From positions 1,195,001 through 1,259,000 of the forward strand of contig JAEMWC010000033.1 in assembly GCA_016490735.1 (NCBI GenBank): a stretch of 64,000 bases of DNA, read 5' to 3'. Within the stretch, counting starts at the first letter, position 1; every line of letters starts with the position of its first letter. Shown here one piece after another: positions 12,901 to 27,900 of the stretch. Below the pieces are notes generated by a model. The model ran no database searches and was not told the origin of the DNA. It saw only the letters and a list, made by a program, of their open reading frames with translations. Both the position numbers and the translations under genes were made by a program. Source of the DNA: Pachyseris speciosa. Its lineage: Eukaryota; Cnidaria; Anthozoa; Scleractinia; Pachyseridae.

Positions 12901-15900
12901 TGATAGTTGTCAACCTCACAGAGGCAATGTTGTCTTCAAGGCCTTTCCTAGAATAACTTTAATTGCGTGTTTTGGAGGAATGTAATCAGCTCTCATTCGA
13001 AACACCTGAATAATGCACAAGAATTATGCACGTTTATTTTGTATAAGATAGAGTGAAGACGCGTGGCTTGTGCATCCAGCTCTAAGTCGGTTGCCCTTAC
13101 GAGTCAGCAACTAATAGGTAAAAAACAATAACTCGGCCACTACTAAAGAAATCTCTTTCTAATTCGTGGTCACTGTGTCTTCGTAACAGGGTCAAGCTCT
13201 AATGTTCTCGGTTCTTAGTTTTATTCCAACAGATTTTGAAGGGAAATTAGTTTTCAAGTGGTCGTTTCATGGACAAGCCTATTTCCCTGCAAATCGTGGT
13301 GGTAGACCTATTTATGCGCTAACTTAATGTGTATAAAAAAAGTGAATAACATGGCCGTATAAACTGTATCGGAGACTCGCGTTTTTTATTCTTTTTTCTT
13401 TTGGCGGGGAACTGTGTGTGTGGGCGTGTGGTTCAAAATATTTTTTCATTATTCGGAGCCGCTCGTCGCTAATATCTCTGCATACCTTTCTCCCTCTGGA
13501 TATGAAGGAGATACACCCACCTGTGACGACATCTACAGATTTGTTGGAAGGACCACAATACAGGACTTGGGGTGGTGCTTTGTAAGCTCCTTCGACCTCG
13601 GTTTCTCCAGTGGCCTTTTCCGAGACCTTGAATGATTCCAATCTTTTATTTCCTTCTGCGAACCAGTAAGCGATATGTACCCCGTGATAGTTTTACCAGT
13701 TCCTGGGTGAATACAATTATATTTTATTAGTATTTCAACGGTACTTGACGAAGGTGCCATTTTGCCTTAATTTATTCACCCTGCATGTCGAGCCATCCCC
13801 ACATGTCTGAGGCTAAGAAAAAACAAACAAACAAACGAACAAACAAGCAAAACAACAACAAAAAAGGAAGAAACAAGCTAATGAGTCCTTCTGGCAGGAC
13901 AGTGGATGCTACTGATACAAAATGAACATCGGCGCCCAATAATTATTTGAGGTTATGGGTTGAATACGTATTTTACACACACAAGGTTATTGCTGTGGGT
14001 CCAAAACCTGTCTTGGAAGAATCATTCTACCAAAGCCCAGATCTAGAGAGAAATTCCACCGATCTCCATGATCGTGAGCGTGGCAAAGAGGAGAGCTTTT
14101 TTGCAGGCCACTTCTTCACAGCCAAAGACAAGTTCATTTCTGATATATTCTTCTCTGGAGACTACTGTGCCCAAATGGAGAAAGTAGAATCAATACTCAT
14201 CACGATACAATCGCAAGAGATACGGGGCTCTTCTTTGGTGAACTGGAAAGTGCAGTGGCAAATAGAACTAAATGGCGGGTAGAGTAGCATTGATCTCCAG
14301 TCTAGGTATGATGGTGAGGATGAAGCCTACAAATATACACTGGACGTCAGTGTTTCGCCTACTCTTTGGGAAGCTCTGAAATAGCTTTCTCTGTCACCGA
14401 GCGATGAAAAATATCATCATGAGTCATTTTATGGCTTAAATTAGGGTTTCGTCGCCTGAGCCTTTGGACTTACCAGGAGGGCCCTGGATCAGTGTAAATG
14501 GCTTGGTGAGCGCTTCCCTCACGGCGGCTTCTTGATATTTGTTCAACTGTTTAAAACGGTGTTGCACCAAGGACAAGTTGGTGGGGAAGTCGTAGCCGAA
14601 ATTCCCTTTGATAAAAGTATTAGAAAAAATTAATATTTGGGATTATTAAACGAGGTGTTCAAATCATGTCACTGGTGCATTTGAGTTAAAACCCTATTGC
14701 AGGTATTCCCAAGACCTACGACCTAAGTCCGCCATAACGGTGTCGAACTTGCTTGACCTCTTTCAAAGTAGTTTTACTATTTTTTTTTTCTTAAATAAAA
14801 ATGAACATACCGAAACTAACACGAATTTCAAAGTTTTTCAAGCATTTGAAAGTCAAGAACACACGCAAAAATAGAACACGAGGAAGTGAGCTAGTTTACT
14901 GGCACTCCCCTCAAAACAGACCAGTTGGCTATTTCACAAGCCTGGTATAACATTTAAGAGAATTCAATTATTTTATATGAAATGTTCGTGGAAAGTTAAT
15001 GGCAATCATTTACCAGAGCATTTCGTATTTAGGTTTTACATAAAAGGGAAAACAAAACAAAACAAACAAACAACAACAATAACAAACAAACAAACTTTAT
15101 ACCTTTCGTCGATTCTTGTCCTTTACAAATAGCATGAACGAGTTCAGACGAGTCTTCCAGTTTTTTGCATAGTGCTGCATACATTCGTCTAGAGGGAAAA
15201 TACTATAAATTATTATTTATTCATTTCAATAAACAAGTAGAGTAAATGATTAGTTAATAACGAATAAATGTACTGATAAATCCATACATAATTGAGATGT
15301 TACGAAACTTATACATTTGAGACTGGTATACCTAACCCGACTATGAATCCGTATGCTAAACTTGAAAGACATAAGATACCATGCTATTTTTTTAGCTTTT
15401 TCCCCCAGAAGATGTTTACGTTGGCAACAAAACAAATTGGTGAATGTCTGCAGTAACCGCCCTCTGCACACAAGAAAGACCTCCAGCGCCCTGTGTCACG
15501 TGAAGTGTTGTATGGAACACTTTTCTTTCAATATACTGGCTTTCAATATCCTGTTTATTATCTGCGAGTCAAAGTTTTGCTAAATACCGCACCTTTGAGG
15601 AAGTGTTCTATGAATAAGCTCCATTGTACTTTTGCGACTGCTTCCGTTGGCAAGTCCTTCAGGGACACTTGATGACGACTGATGCAGGTCCATTTTGACT
15701 TCTACCGCTTTCATCTTTTTCATTTCTTTCGGACGGATTACGTCTTTAATAATGCAATGTCCCACCCAGAAATCACAAACGCTTTGGTTTTTACCCGCAC
15801 AATCTTGAGCAATCTGGAAAATATTCGTACCTATTAAAACTCTTTTCAAAGGCGAGAATTAAGGGTCATTGAAGGTCAGTTGGGACATTTGAACAGAGGT

Positions 15901-18900
15901 TAACCATATTTTGAGCAACAGGGCTGGGAAGAAAAAAGCAATGCGCAGATAAAGTGAATTGCCTCGCATCTGCCTAACGGAACCGCCAAGTCCTACGGAA
16001 TGGTGAATAGTGAGAAAAAAATTACAACGTACACTGACACACAAAAAAAATCCCAATAAAGATAACTTAATAAAGACCTTTTAAAAATTTTGAATGCTTT
16101 TCACGAAACCTGGTAAAACGGAGACTGTCTAAGTTTTTAAACCCGTTCATTCCCGTGAAATCTTGCAATTTTGTTAATAAAGGATATAACTTTTTGACTT
16201 AAATACATAAAAGTTATGGCAGCTTATATAATAACAAAATCAATGCGCCCGCTCTGATTGGTCAACCATGCAGCTATGGCTTATTGCTTCGGTAAACTCG
16301 AGGACATTTCGCGCGTCTTCTGGATTCTTCCAACATCCCGCGTAGTTTATCAGCCTATAAACCATAGAAACTTGTGGTGTATTGATTAAAAAAAGATCAC
16401 GACTTACCTTTACCTGAACTGACTTCTCAATAGGCGATTGTGAATCTATATTAGAGTAAGGCACGCGGACACACACAAGGTCTCCAGGGAAAAAATCTAG
16501 TTGGCAACTAGTGTAGTAGCTCGAGGGAAGAGAACATAATCCACTGACACTACCACCCTCCTTCTCCCACACTACATTAAGTTCTTCAATGATGAACCCA
16601 TCATTTTCTTTGACAGCTTCTGTCGCGGCCTCCATAGCGAGGACTGGCTTCCAAGCACTTATGTATTCGTCAATGGTTCCGTACTGTTCTCTTGATGCCT
16701 GGTGCCGTGCCGTGTGTGCAAACGACTCGCGTGGGTACCTTCGGTGCTCAATGCAGATATTGAGGTGAGGATTTACCTTGAACAACTGAATATCAGGCTC
16801 CAGTATTCCTCGTATCATATGCGGGCAGAGTTGAATAGAAAAGAAATCGTACCGTCTGACGCGACGACTCTTCTCATAAAAATGGGCAACCATTGCACTG
16901 GAAGAAGGGGGCGCCTTGTCGTCGTGGTGAGGATGTTTGTAACGCTCGTCACGGGCGTAGCCATGCAATTTGGGCTGAGGGAGTTCCTCGGCTTCGTGTG
17001 ACGGAGAAGTGATGCTCAAATGGGCTTCAGTTTCCTTAATTAGTGTTGTTAGCTTAACTTCGTTACTGGACCTGACGGCATCCAAAACCCGAAGCCAAAC
17101 ATCCGAAGGAATCTCTAGTAATTCCCCAATACCATCGTAACCTTCCTCGGTTGCATTGTCTCCTGCAGTACGATCTGTTTGGGCATCTGGTGCTAAGTAC
17201 TTCCTAAACTTCCATTTGAGAACAATAGAATTTTGTTCATCCTCTTCCTCTGTCAAGGCGACTGGATTAAGGTGACTTAGGAGCAGTCGCTTCTGTCTTC
17301 CTGCGAGATGATCGTCTTCGGGCTTGCAAATGTGAAGACATATTGAGTGGTGATCAATGGACTCAATGAAAACACGCGTCTCGTGGCATCGTTGTTGAAG
17401 CTTAGTTGCTATATGGATCTTCTTGCAATCCTTACCAAATTTTCTTGCGTTGTCCTGCAGAAACGTTGAACGGCGACAAATCTTTCTTATGTCATCCTTC
17501 GACATGTTTTCTTTGTACCGGCTACCGAGTTGTAAACCAAGAAGAAGTCGGTGGACTGCGATATCCATGTATCGCCTTATTGGGGAAGTGAACTGTGTAT
17601 ATGATCGCATGCCAAGCGAGTAGTGTTGGATTTTCCCCGAAGGCTGATCCCCTTCACAGACAAACTGCGACTCGGACTGGATCCGTTTAAATTGTGACTT
17701 GGCTGCTGCAATTTGAGGGTGATTTCTCTCGTTGCAAATCAGTTGATAAACCCTGGAAATATCACCGGATTTAACAGCCTGGCATACTGCAAGCCAAACC
17801 CACCTCTGGATCTTGAACATAGTCTTCTGAGAATGAAGCAGGTCTAAGGCAGATGCATTATTTGTGTTGTTTTGGAAGATCCTTGGAAACTGAAGTGACA
17901 ATCTTGCATATTTTCCGTGCACTGCAATCCACTCAGCCAGTTTGTGATCTTTTGGGGGTAGCTGTACTCTCAAGGGCGCTAATTCGGAGCACTTTTCTGA
18001 CAGGAATTTTGCGACTTCCTCGTTTGCTAGAATCATCATTTCTTCCACCAGCTCATGAGCTTCAACAGAGTCTCCAATCTCCCCGTTTTGCCAGTGATCA
18101 AAAGCACCTTCTCCCAATCGACGATGTCTGCGTTTTTGAGCAAGAAAACTTAATAGCCTGATCTTTTCCATAATTTCTACTGGTATTTCAGTGGTGCTTA
18201 CATCCCCCTTCTTTATGATCAGTTGTGCTGTATCATAGTTCAAGCGACAGCAGGATCTGACAATCGTGCGTTTTATGCTTGGCCCTTCAGTCATTCTACC
18301 TTCCTTGTCAAGTGTGACAAAAACTGAAACTGTAAGACGATCTTTGTCGGGAAGAAGACTGCAGTGACCTTCACTTAGCTCACGAGGAAGCATTGGGACA
18401 TTTTCATGACCTTCACCGGGGTAATACGATGTGCACCGCAAGAAGGCTTCTTGATCTAGTGACGACTTTGGCTTTACGAAGAAACTAACATCTGCAATGT
18501 GAATCCCAACCAAGAAGGTGGATGATGAGGTTTCCTCTATTGTCAGGGCATCATCAAGATCCAACGATGTTGGAGGATCAATGGTAAGAGCTTTATTAAC
18601 CATGGTGCGATCAGAGTACTCGTTATGAGGAATAGACCATTCTGGTGGAAATGTCTCCTTGACATATTTCAGAGTGTCTTGCCTGAAAGCCCTTCTTATA
18701 CCCCGCTCGGCGAATGCAATCTCCATGCTAGTTTTTAGGTCTTCTCCTCGGCTCATTGCTCTAACAACAATTCCTAAAGGATTAGCGAAGTCTCGCCCCC
18801 ACTGAAGGAACTTCACAACAAAGAGGTACTTTCCACTGAGGACCGTTTGCCTTTTCATCATCTTGACTTTGGTCGCCCTCCCGTTTTGATCCTTCTTGTA

Positions 18901-21900
18901 GACTGGTATATCCTTACAGCTCTTGTCCGTTAGGTTCACCAGTTTTGTGGCCGCCTTGTTTATAGGTATCATTAGGGCGGGATTTCCATAGTCGGTGGTA
19001 CAGACAAACTGGCGTTCGTGTGGACTGATGATGTGTTCAAGGACACCTGTTTAATGTAGATAAGTGAATAGACGTAAATATGCTGATCTATGAGCAATAT
19101 TTGAATTAAGTTACCATGATAACAGTAGTGATAAACTGGTCCCTATCATGCCTCCCTTCTTACATTTTCATGAACAATGCAATGGGAGGGAGCAATGGGA
19201 GGGAGTTTGATGGAACGATAATCACGTTAATCCGAAGCTCCAATGCTCTTCATGGTTTCAAAACTCCGCAGAAAATTTTAAAGGTGGGGAAGGAAATAAT
19301 TCTTACCTACAACCTTTCCTTGGACTTGAGGCTCACTGCCATCACCTTTTGAACGGGCTTTCTTCTCAACCAGCTCTACGACGACCTTGTCTTTGTCGAA
19401 GGCCAGACGAACTCTTCCTTTGATCTGAATGTCTGGGGTTTCGGTGTCTTCTATCTGTGCATACCCCACCTGGGATTTTTCGGGGCTCAGACGAAGATTG
19501 CATAAAAGGTATCTTTGTGGCTCATCCCTAAGAAGCTGTCTCAAGACGGAAGGGTCCAGAAATTCCTGCTGCTTTGTAGAAGCTATGATTCGCTGAGCCC
19601 TTTCGGATGGAGACTTGTAAAGGCCAAGGTTTGTTAGACGCACTTCGACTCGACCATTTACTACTCTTACTTCTGGAAAGAGATCTTTGATATTTCCTGC
19701 TTGCTTGAACAAGGTATGTTCCTCTCTCTTAGCTGGAGGAATTTTGATGGCTTTGGACCCGAAAGCTTCTAAGGGAGGAAATTCAGAATCTTTAAACATT
19801 GCATTTCTATCTGCATCTAGTTGTAATGTCTCCTCGCATTTCTTTATAAACGCTAGAATGATTTCATCCATGTATCTTGGAGGCACGGTCTCATCTTCGA
19901 GAAGGTCATCTTGGAAGTATTCCATCGCTGCAAACCTCTCGTCAGCTTCCTCTTCTTCATCATCGTCCTCTTCGCTTTCTTGAAGTTTTATTTGTTCCTC
20001 TCGGTCAAGGGTCACGTTAGAAGTACTCGAGACATCTGATTGATCTTGCTCATCCTTTTCAATTGTCTTATCACTTGCTTCTTGGGGAACATTTGACGGA
20101 ACCACATTGCTTTTTAACTCATGTGTTCCTTCATCTCTTGTTTTTTCAGCAACCCTCTCGTTAAGGGAGACGTTCTTTCCTCCAGACACGTGTGTACACA
20201 CGTTTGATCCGGGCATTGATCCATCTTTTGGAACAAAGGCTTTAGCCTCTGGGTTAAGCTGGATGCTGGCAATAGCCGCGTTTATTTCTGTTTGAAGTTC
20301 ATCCACTGTTGTCCCGTAGAGCCCTCCCTTTTTGGCGCATCTCTTGATGTAATCTTTCCATATACTGCGACATTCTCCAACTGTACAAAGTGACACGGGA
20401 TCGCCAACTACAGCGACAAGGCATCTCGCTCTAGTCACAGCAGTGTTCAGCAGTTTTGGATCAGACAGGAATTCCCAGTACAATTGCTGATTACGTCCAC
20501 TGGCACGTACCTGCTCTTGCTGAGGCTTGCATGTGTGAAATGTTCGAACAGTGCTGATGAAAAGTACTCTGAACTCTTCCCCTTAAATAGAAAACGAGCA
20601 TGAGAGGTCAGAGCGATAATTCTGCAGCATTAGTAAGTCATCCATTTTGAGGCAAAGAATCGACAGTCACCCTGTTAGTACAACTGTATGTCAATCAAAA
20701 GGGGCTGTTTACATGGAGGCCGGAAGATCCTAAAGGGCGAACTTTTTCGTTTGGTTTACATGTAGAAACGTCGGTCGGAAATTTCGACGAAATTGTCTTC
20801 CATTAGCCGCTGATCGCCCGACCACCGCCATGTTTGTTTGGTTTGTTGTTTTTGTTGCTGGTACTAGGATCTTCCTAGAGAAAGCAGTTTACATGGTGCT
20901 AGGATCTTCCTACCTCTCAGCTAGGATGATCCTAGGACTAGAAAGATCCTAGCGCTAGGGCCAAGTACAACCTTTTGTATGTAAACTGAATACAGAAAAC
21001 ATATGGCGCTAGGATGACCCGCCTTGTAGCCTTGGGCTTCCTAGTGCTATGATCTTCCTCCCTTCATGTAAAGTAGGCCTAAGTCAACCGGAATTATATT
21101 GTTATGAAAAGTTTTTTTACCCCAGAAGGTTAAACGGTTTTAGGCGCTATTAGATACCACCAATGGCTACTGTAGCTTTAAAAAGGTACAGATCGTGAAA
21201 AACACGATATATATCAAGCATCCAACAAGAAGACACTTTTTTTTATCTTTAATTTCTTTTCAAACTTACTGAAACCATGCAGCGAACTCAAATAGTTGCC
21301 TAAGAAAAAGTCCACTTTTTAAAACTGTCAAAAATGATGACATGTTCGTATTACCTTGGACGTTATGTATTGTATCAACTATGACCTCCTTAAGATCTCT
21401 GTCCTTCCTTAGGCTATTTCTGATAGCCTGCACCTAAAGAAATCAAACCTTTTAATGTTGAAATTATAAGGCATCAGCTGCGTCATCTACTAATTCAGGT
21501 TTTGGGAATTTTTGCGGAGTTATCCGAACACCTGGCGGGAAAGGTGGAACAACATACCATCAGGTTGCCAATTATGATCTAACGTCACCAATAATGGCAT
21601 GTAAAGTATTTTTAATTGTTTTAATATAGCGAGCAAAATTACTGTGTGAGTAAGTTTGAGTGCTGATTGCTCACTCCCAGATCTAAAGGGGCGTGGCAAA
21701 ATTATGAGCTCCTAATTGATTGGGCTGCAAAACCATCGCTGCCGATTTGCTTAACATTTAGCTGATTTCTTCATTTTGTGCTCAATAAGTTCTTCAGAAT
21801 ATTAAGGGTTTTTTCTTGTGTTTTCTTTCACTTTTAATGTGCTTTTAAACGCCCCTGCCGCTGCACGACCCTGGCGATTTGCCGTGGGTACCTTGAACAT

Positions 21901-24900
21901 ACGCGTGAAACTTAATTCTTGATTCCACTCGGCCTCGTAATCTAACCTCGTAATATTTTTCAACAATTGATTACGGTAAGAAGAAAATCTTCACCAGCAA
22001 TTTATGTCAGCAAAAAGCTATTACCATATGTTGTGTTATCACTGGGGTCTGGTAACAAGGTACTCAACCATTGGTAGGGAAAACAAGAAATAATACATAA
22101 ATTTTGTCTTACCTGGTAACGGTATGAGGACAGAACTGCGATCTCAGACAGTTTCTTAGGTCCCCAAACGCGGGCAGGCCAACTGCTTGCTATCTCCTTC
22201 ACTCTCTTGACAACCTCGCAAACCTCCGGCAAGTTGATATAGGAGTTGTCGTGCTCCTTTTGTTCCTTGCCTCGCGCTGAAAAAAACAACAGAGGACCGT
22301 ACTTCGGATGCGGTGGCTGGGACGCATGGCCACGAGCAATCAGTTTTTCGCCATAAAAGTTGTCAGAAGGAAACTGGAGAATTTCCTTATTGCAACGATA
22401 ATTTTCTGTTAGGAACAAGACATTGGACTCTAGCTTATCTCTGTCATAAAGGTCAAACAAGCGTTCAGCCAGGGATTTGTGGAGGCCGCGTTGCCTTGCT
22501 TGAGGCGAATAGACCTCTGGGCTCATCTGAAAGAAACGTGGAGGGAACTATCTGCATCATAATAAGTAGAAAAATGGTGTCTACAGTTAAGTTTACATCT
22601 TATCATCTCGATATAAAATAGATGGCGCTAGGAAATTACTCCATTAAAACCGTAAACATTAAAGGTGATATCGTAACATATTTTCACAATCTAATCTGCA
22701 TGCCATTCTACAAGATGGATTATTCTTCTTCCGGGGAGAGTGACAGAACTAACTGCCTGCTGACGTAACCGTGTAAGTTGATTGCTGCATCCCTGGTGAA
22801 AAACCTTACAGGATCTTGAAGGATCTTTGAAGATCTGCACAAAGATCTTGTGCGGATCTTATGAAAGATCTTCGAGGATCGTAATAAAGATCTTCAGGGA
22901 TCTTGCATAATCTTCAAAAGATCCTCAAGGTCCCTGCAAGGATCCTCAAGGTCCCTGCAGGGATCCTCAAGGTTCCTGCAAGGATCCTCAAGGTCCCTGC
23001 AGGGATCCTCAAGGTCCGATCCTCAAGGTCCCTGCAGGGATCTTCAAGGTCCCTGCAGGGATCCTCAAGGTCCCTGCAGGGATCATCAAGGTCCCCTTTA
23101 AAGACCCTGCATGATTTTGTAGAGCTCATCAAGGAACCAGTTGTTTGAGTAGCATACAATGTAATAAAATTTGTATACTCATTGAAGGTTTCTAATAATA
23201 GTCATTGCACAATATATATTAAACATTGAAGACCTTTTAAACTGTTTTATTTTTGAAATAACTCTTCTCTGCTGAAAAGAAATCATTGGCTGAAGAACAA
23301 ATATAATGCTTGTATTTAGCAACTGCAACGTATTTGTTTCAGATATAATTTTACGGTTTCTCTGCTAAAAAACATTGGCTGAAGCCAGCACCTTAAACGG
23401 TACAAGTCACACAATTCAAATTTAAAACTACACATTAAATGTTTCTATATGTAATGCTTGTATCAGCAACTGTAACTTTTTGCCTGTCTGATATTGTATA
23501 CTGGTATTCTGTATCAAACTTTATAGGCATTAATGATGTTGTATGAATACGTTACTTTTGCTTATGACTGGTGGTTAGGACGAGATATTTTGTGACAATT
23601 CTATTTATAACACAGTCAGATAGTCATAACTAAAACTGGAAAACAACAGAGATTCAATGCAAGGTATTTACCTAGTAAGTTAATTGGTAATACATTAAAA
23701 GCTCTGGAACCAGAAACTTGGATTTCAACTTCCAGGAATTAAGAGCAGATGTCTGTAAATATCGACCAGAGGTAAGAGTTATGAAAATTTCGGAAAATCC
23801 GAAAAAAATTCTGTGGACTACCCTAGGTATTCTATTAATGAAAATATAAATTTTACTTTCATCGGATGAATATTTTGGTCATATGGAGGATGTCAAGTGC
23901 GGGCGCTTTATAACCTCTGCCAGATCGCTTTTTCGAGGCCCTGGACCGGGCTACGGACAGAGCTCGATTTGAATCTAATTGAAGCCAAAAAGCTTCTTAT
24001 CACATTTAAGAGGTTTGAACACGCATTTTGAGTGGTCGTGCCCTTGCATTGATTGCGACTAGAATATTTTACATATTTTGAAATATTTACAAAATTTTGA
24101 GGATTTCGCGGGAGGAAAATTTTGTCGAAATTTGAAGGCCAAAAATCACACCCGGTACCTAATTGCAAAAAACAAAAACCATTCTACATTAAAAAGCAAT
24201 CACAAAGCTTTCAAAATATGTTTTTGAAACTTTGGGCAACATATGAAATGAATTTTTGGGAACGCGAAATTCACGGAGCACTTGAGTGAAATTTGACCCT
24301 TCTGACAGTTTTGAGGTTCGGCGTACTCAAACAAATATTTCAGCCAAAATAAGTGTAATTTAAGCAATCTAGGCAAGCTCAAGTCTCACAGTTATACATA
24401 AATGCTTCATAGACATTGAATACAAAATTTACAACAATTTTCAGCCGAAAAGTAGTCCGGCATACCCCAGCACTTGCCTCGCTAATTATATGTAAACATG
24501 CACTGGGTCAAGTTCTTAAGAGCGATTTTTTCCGGTGACCGAGTAAGAGGTGGCACATGATCGAATACTTGACTACCCTCATATCTTGTTCATAGATACC
24601 CTATGGTAAGTCAATAAACGTGGTATAATTATTTTGTTCAAATTTGTTTTTCTTTTCTGGAAAATTTACGAAATCCGTAACGGCCGCCCACGGAACGAAA
24701 CTGACCGAAATTAGTGCGGAAAGTAAGGATACAACAACTTTTCTTTTCAAAAACGCAAAAGGATCTTTTCTCTTTACAAGATTGTACATTTACGTAGGGG
24801 ATTTGACACTCAATTTTAAGTCTAAGAACAGCACTATTAACTTCATTTTAAATTTATGGGAATGTTTTGAAAATCGGCAATATTTCATCCTTTTAAAATC

Positions 24901-27900
24901 TAATTTAAGATCAATTTTTCAAGAAACATTTTTCCCATGCGGTATAACTCAGAATCTCTTGAAATTAAGATATTAATAAGAGGAAGTGGTCTTCTTTTCA
25001 AGGCTATAAAAATTTGGCTGGGGCTTTTAATTACAGATACGAAAAAGCTCGCTCCTTATCAAGGAAATCACAACATTGAAATGTCAACAATCGGAACTAA
25101 TCGAATTACGCCGTCACGTTATTTAAGCCAAAGTTCCGCACACAACTTAGCACTGAGAGCTATAATAGATCAGAAACTCACTGTAGTGTGCTTACCTTAC
25201 ACAACTATGATCAACCAGTGGTTGAAGGTTGGCTTTTATCCCTACTTTCGCTACAAACGACCGTCTTCACGTTTGACCACATTAACAATGTTTACATAAC
25301 CAATAGCCATACCTTCATAAAGCCATAACGTACAAGCAAGTTGTCTTACAATGAAAAAAAATCGATTTAAGATTATTTCACTGGCTGAAGATTTAAGTTT
25401 TTGTGCGGTCTTTGCCTTCGTTCATTAATATGTCACGCAACGAGTCACAGGCCTCAAGAAGGTTCGGTTACCAATATTTCTCGCGAACTAAGGCGGCACG
25501 GAAAAGCCGGGTTTTTGGTGGGGGTCATTTTCTAGGGGGACTGTTACCAATTTTCATAGGCTAACACAATGCTCATGTGCAGCTCACGTAATACCGAACT
25601 GTAATACCGGGATGAAAATAACTCGGAAAACCGAGTCAGCCCGGCCCATGTAATCGGCCCGTCCGTAACAGGCTCATTTCAATATTTTAAAACTCGACAT
25701 GTTAAAACTCACATTGACCTTAAACGATAAACAGTTCATTTCTTTTGTTTTACTCCTGTTAGCCTCGTGGTATAGTGAAACTAACCATGCATAGCCTATA
25801 AGCAAATATTTTCTGGTTGGTGCGGATGAAAAAATAGTAAGAACGTCAAACAGAAGCAAGGAAGTGTTGACAAGCCTTGTCTTTAAAAATCCATACAACG
25901 TTTTCTCGCGAACATTTGGAAACAAAAATCTTGACCCAAAAAGGTCCGACGGTCATTGTGTAAAATGAACGTCGTGCCCTGAAAATGAATTTCCTAAACA
26001 AACAGTAATTATAGCAGCTTTATGCAGTCGATAAATCACGTATGCGGAATGGATTGCAATTGCTCTTTGCAGAGATCAGTTGGGGGACGCTGCGCCCCCG
26101 ATAAGCGAAGTCGAGTAACAGATGCTGTTATATTTCGTTTGCATTCAGGCAGAAAAAGTATTTATTTTAGCACACAGACAGGCTGTCGGTATGAATGATG
26201 TTGAATCAGAAGTGGATTTGATTTTAGCGCGGGCATCGATATTCACTATACATTCCGATATCTCGGACATAGGTCATCGCTCCTCTTTGGGCATTGGATT
26301 GCATAGAGGTTCCGAACGATGTCGCCTTCTATCGTGCCTAATCGCATATCTGCAAATCATCCCGATCCCAGGCTAAAGAGCTGTAGAGTTTCTGATTGAG
26401 TGCTTTTGGAAATTCACCTTACGAAAACTTACAGATTTAAATGTAAATTTGTACCGTGCTTTTATATCCTTAATTAAACAACTGATCAGCGAAGCTAGTT
26501 TGTGTGAAAACGTGGCAGTTAGGGTGAATAAATGGTGACTGCAATTATTGCTTTCGCGTTGTTTTACTGACGGCGAATATTAAACGCCTTTGCTTTTCAA
26601 CTGTAATGTTCAAACTACCGATTGGTTGGGTTTTGAAGTCTAGTATTGCACGAAGAAGTCGATTTAAGTCTATCCAGAAGACCTATCTAACAGCCAAATT
26701 CAAATTAGAGGAGGAATCAGGACAGAAAGCAGATCCTGCGTCGGTCGCACAGGTGATGGTAGGTGCCAAGGATGCAAACGGCAACCGCCTTTTTACAAGC
26801 GATGATTTTCTTACTTCAAGTTAAATTGCTGGCTTCTTTTTCCGTCTGCGAAAAAGACCCTCTAAGACGAGGAAGACGGTTTGAAGATGACTTAAGAGAG
26901 ATCTGAACAGCTTACAAATATGGCTGTGCATTATCTGAAACTTAAACATCCCATCAAGTACGATGCATACCATCTTTGTGACATGGTAGCGAAGTCTGTG
27001 CTTAAGGAGATTTGTGAATTTTTAAACTGATTCACGTCATTGAATAATCACTTCATCGGAAACAACCCTACGTGAAGAAGATAGAGTCACTCCGTCTAAG
27101 CTGCGTCTGCCAGCAGTAAAATGCATTTTTCGTGTAGAGATTCTAGGACAGGTTGACTTCGGCCTGTAGGGCTGACTACTAAAAGAGACAGGTTTAAGTA
27201 CTCTCCAGCAGCAGGGCCGCAGCATGGGGAGGGGCCGCCAAAAGGAGAAGGTCTAAGGCTTATGAGGATAAACTCATCTGGAATCAAACTTCAGAACGCG
27301 TCCCCCTTCTAGGAGATATCCCAGTAATCTGGTGGATAAAAGCCTCTCAGAAGTTCACTTCACAAACAGAAAGGCAGCTCTTTCACAGAAACAGAAAGCA
27401 CAAAAAAGACTACTGCTCTTTGTTACGCAACTGCCGCCCAGCATTGAAAAGCTTTGAAGAAAATACTTATGGACAGAGAGCATTTAATTCAAAATCAACC
27501 AACTCAGAGAGATGTTAAAGAAATGCCCCTTGATCTCTTGCAGAAAAGGGAAAGCTTGTTAAAGCAAAACTATTTCAGAAACACAATGCATACACAGTAG
27601 GGGACACGTTGGTCTCTGTCAACCCCTTCTTTCACAAGCATAAAAATTTAAGCAAACGATTTGTATCGAAAGTTATAGACATGTTATAGTCCATGGGGTC
27701 TATGAAGTAGTTAAATTATCACTGACACCCTGAAAAGTTGCATGTCACTCAGTTTGTATAGTAAAGCTGTTCAATAAGAAGAGTACAGCGTTGAAGTAAC
27801 ATATTATCGGTCAGTTACAAACTGCTGGAAACTACTCTCGGAAGGCTGGAAATGCTATTTAGAGCTAACATTTCAAAATATCCCGGGGAAGCATGCCCCG

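Noticed and set aside
22914..23159. Repetitive 81-codon frames
   Set aside because: Both are readings of the 21-bp tandem array.
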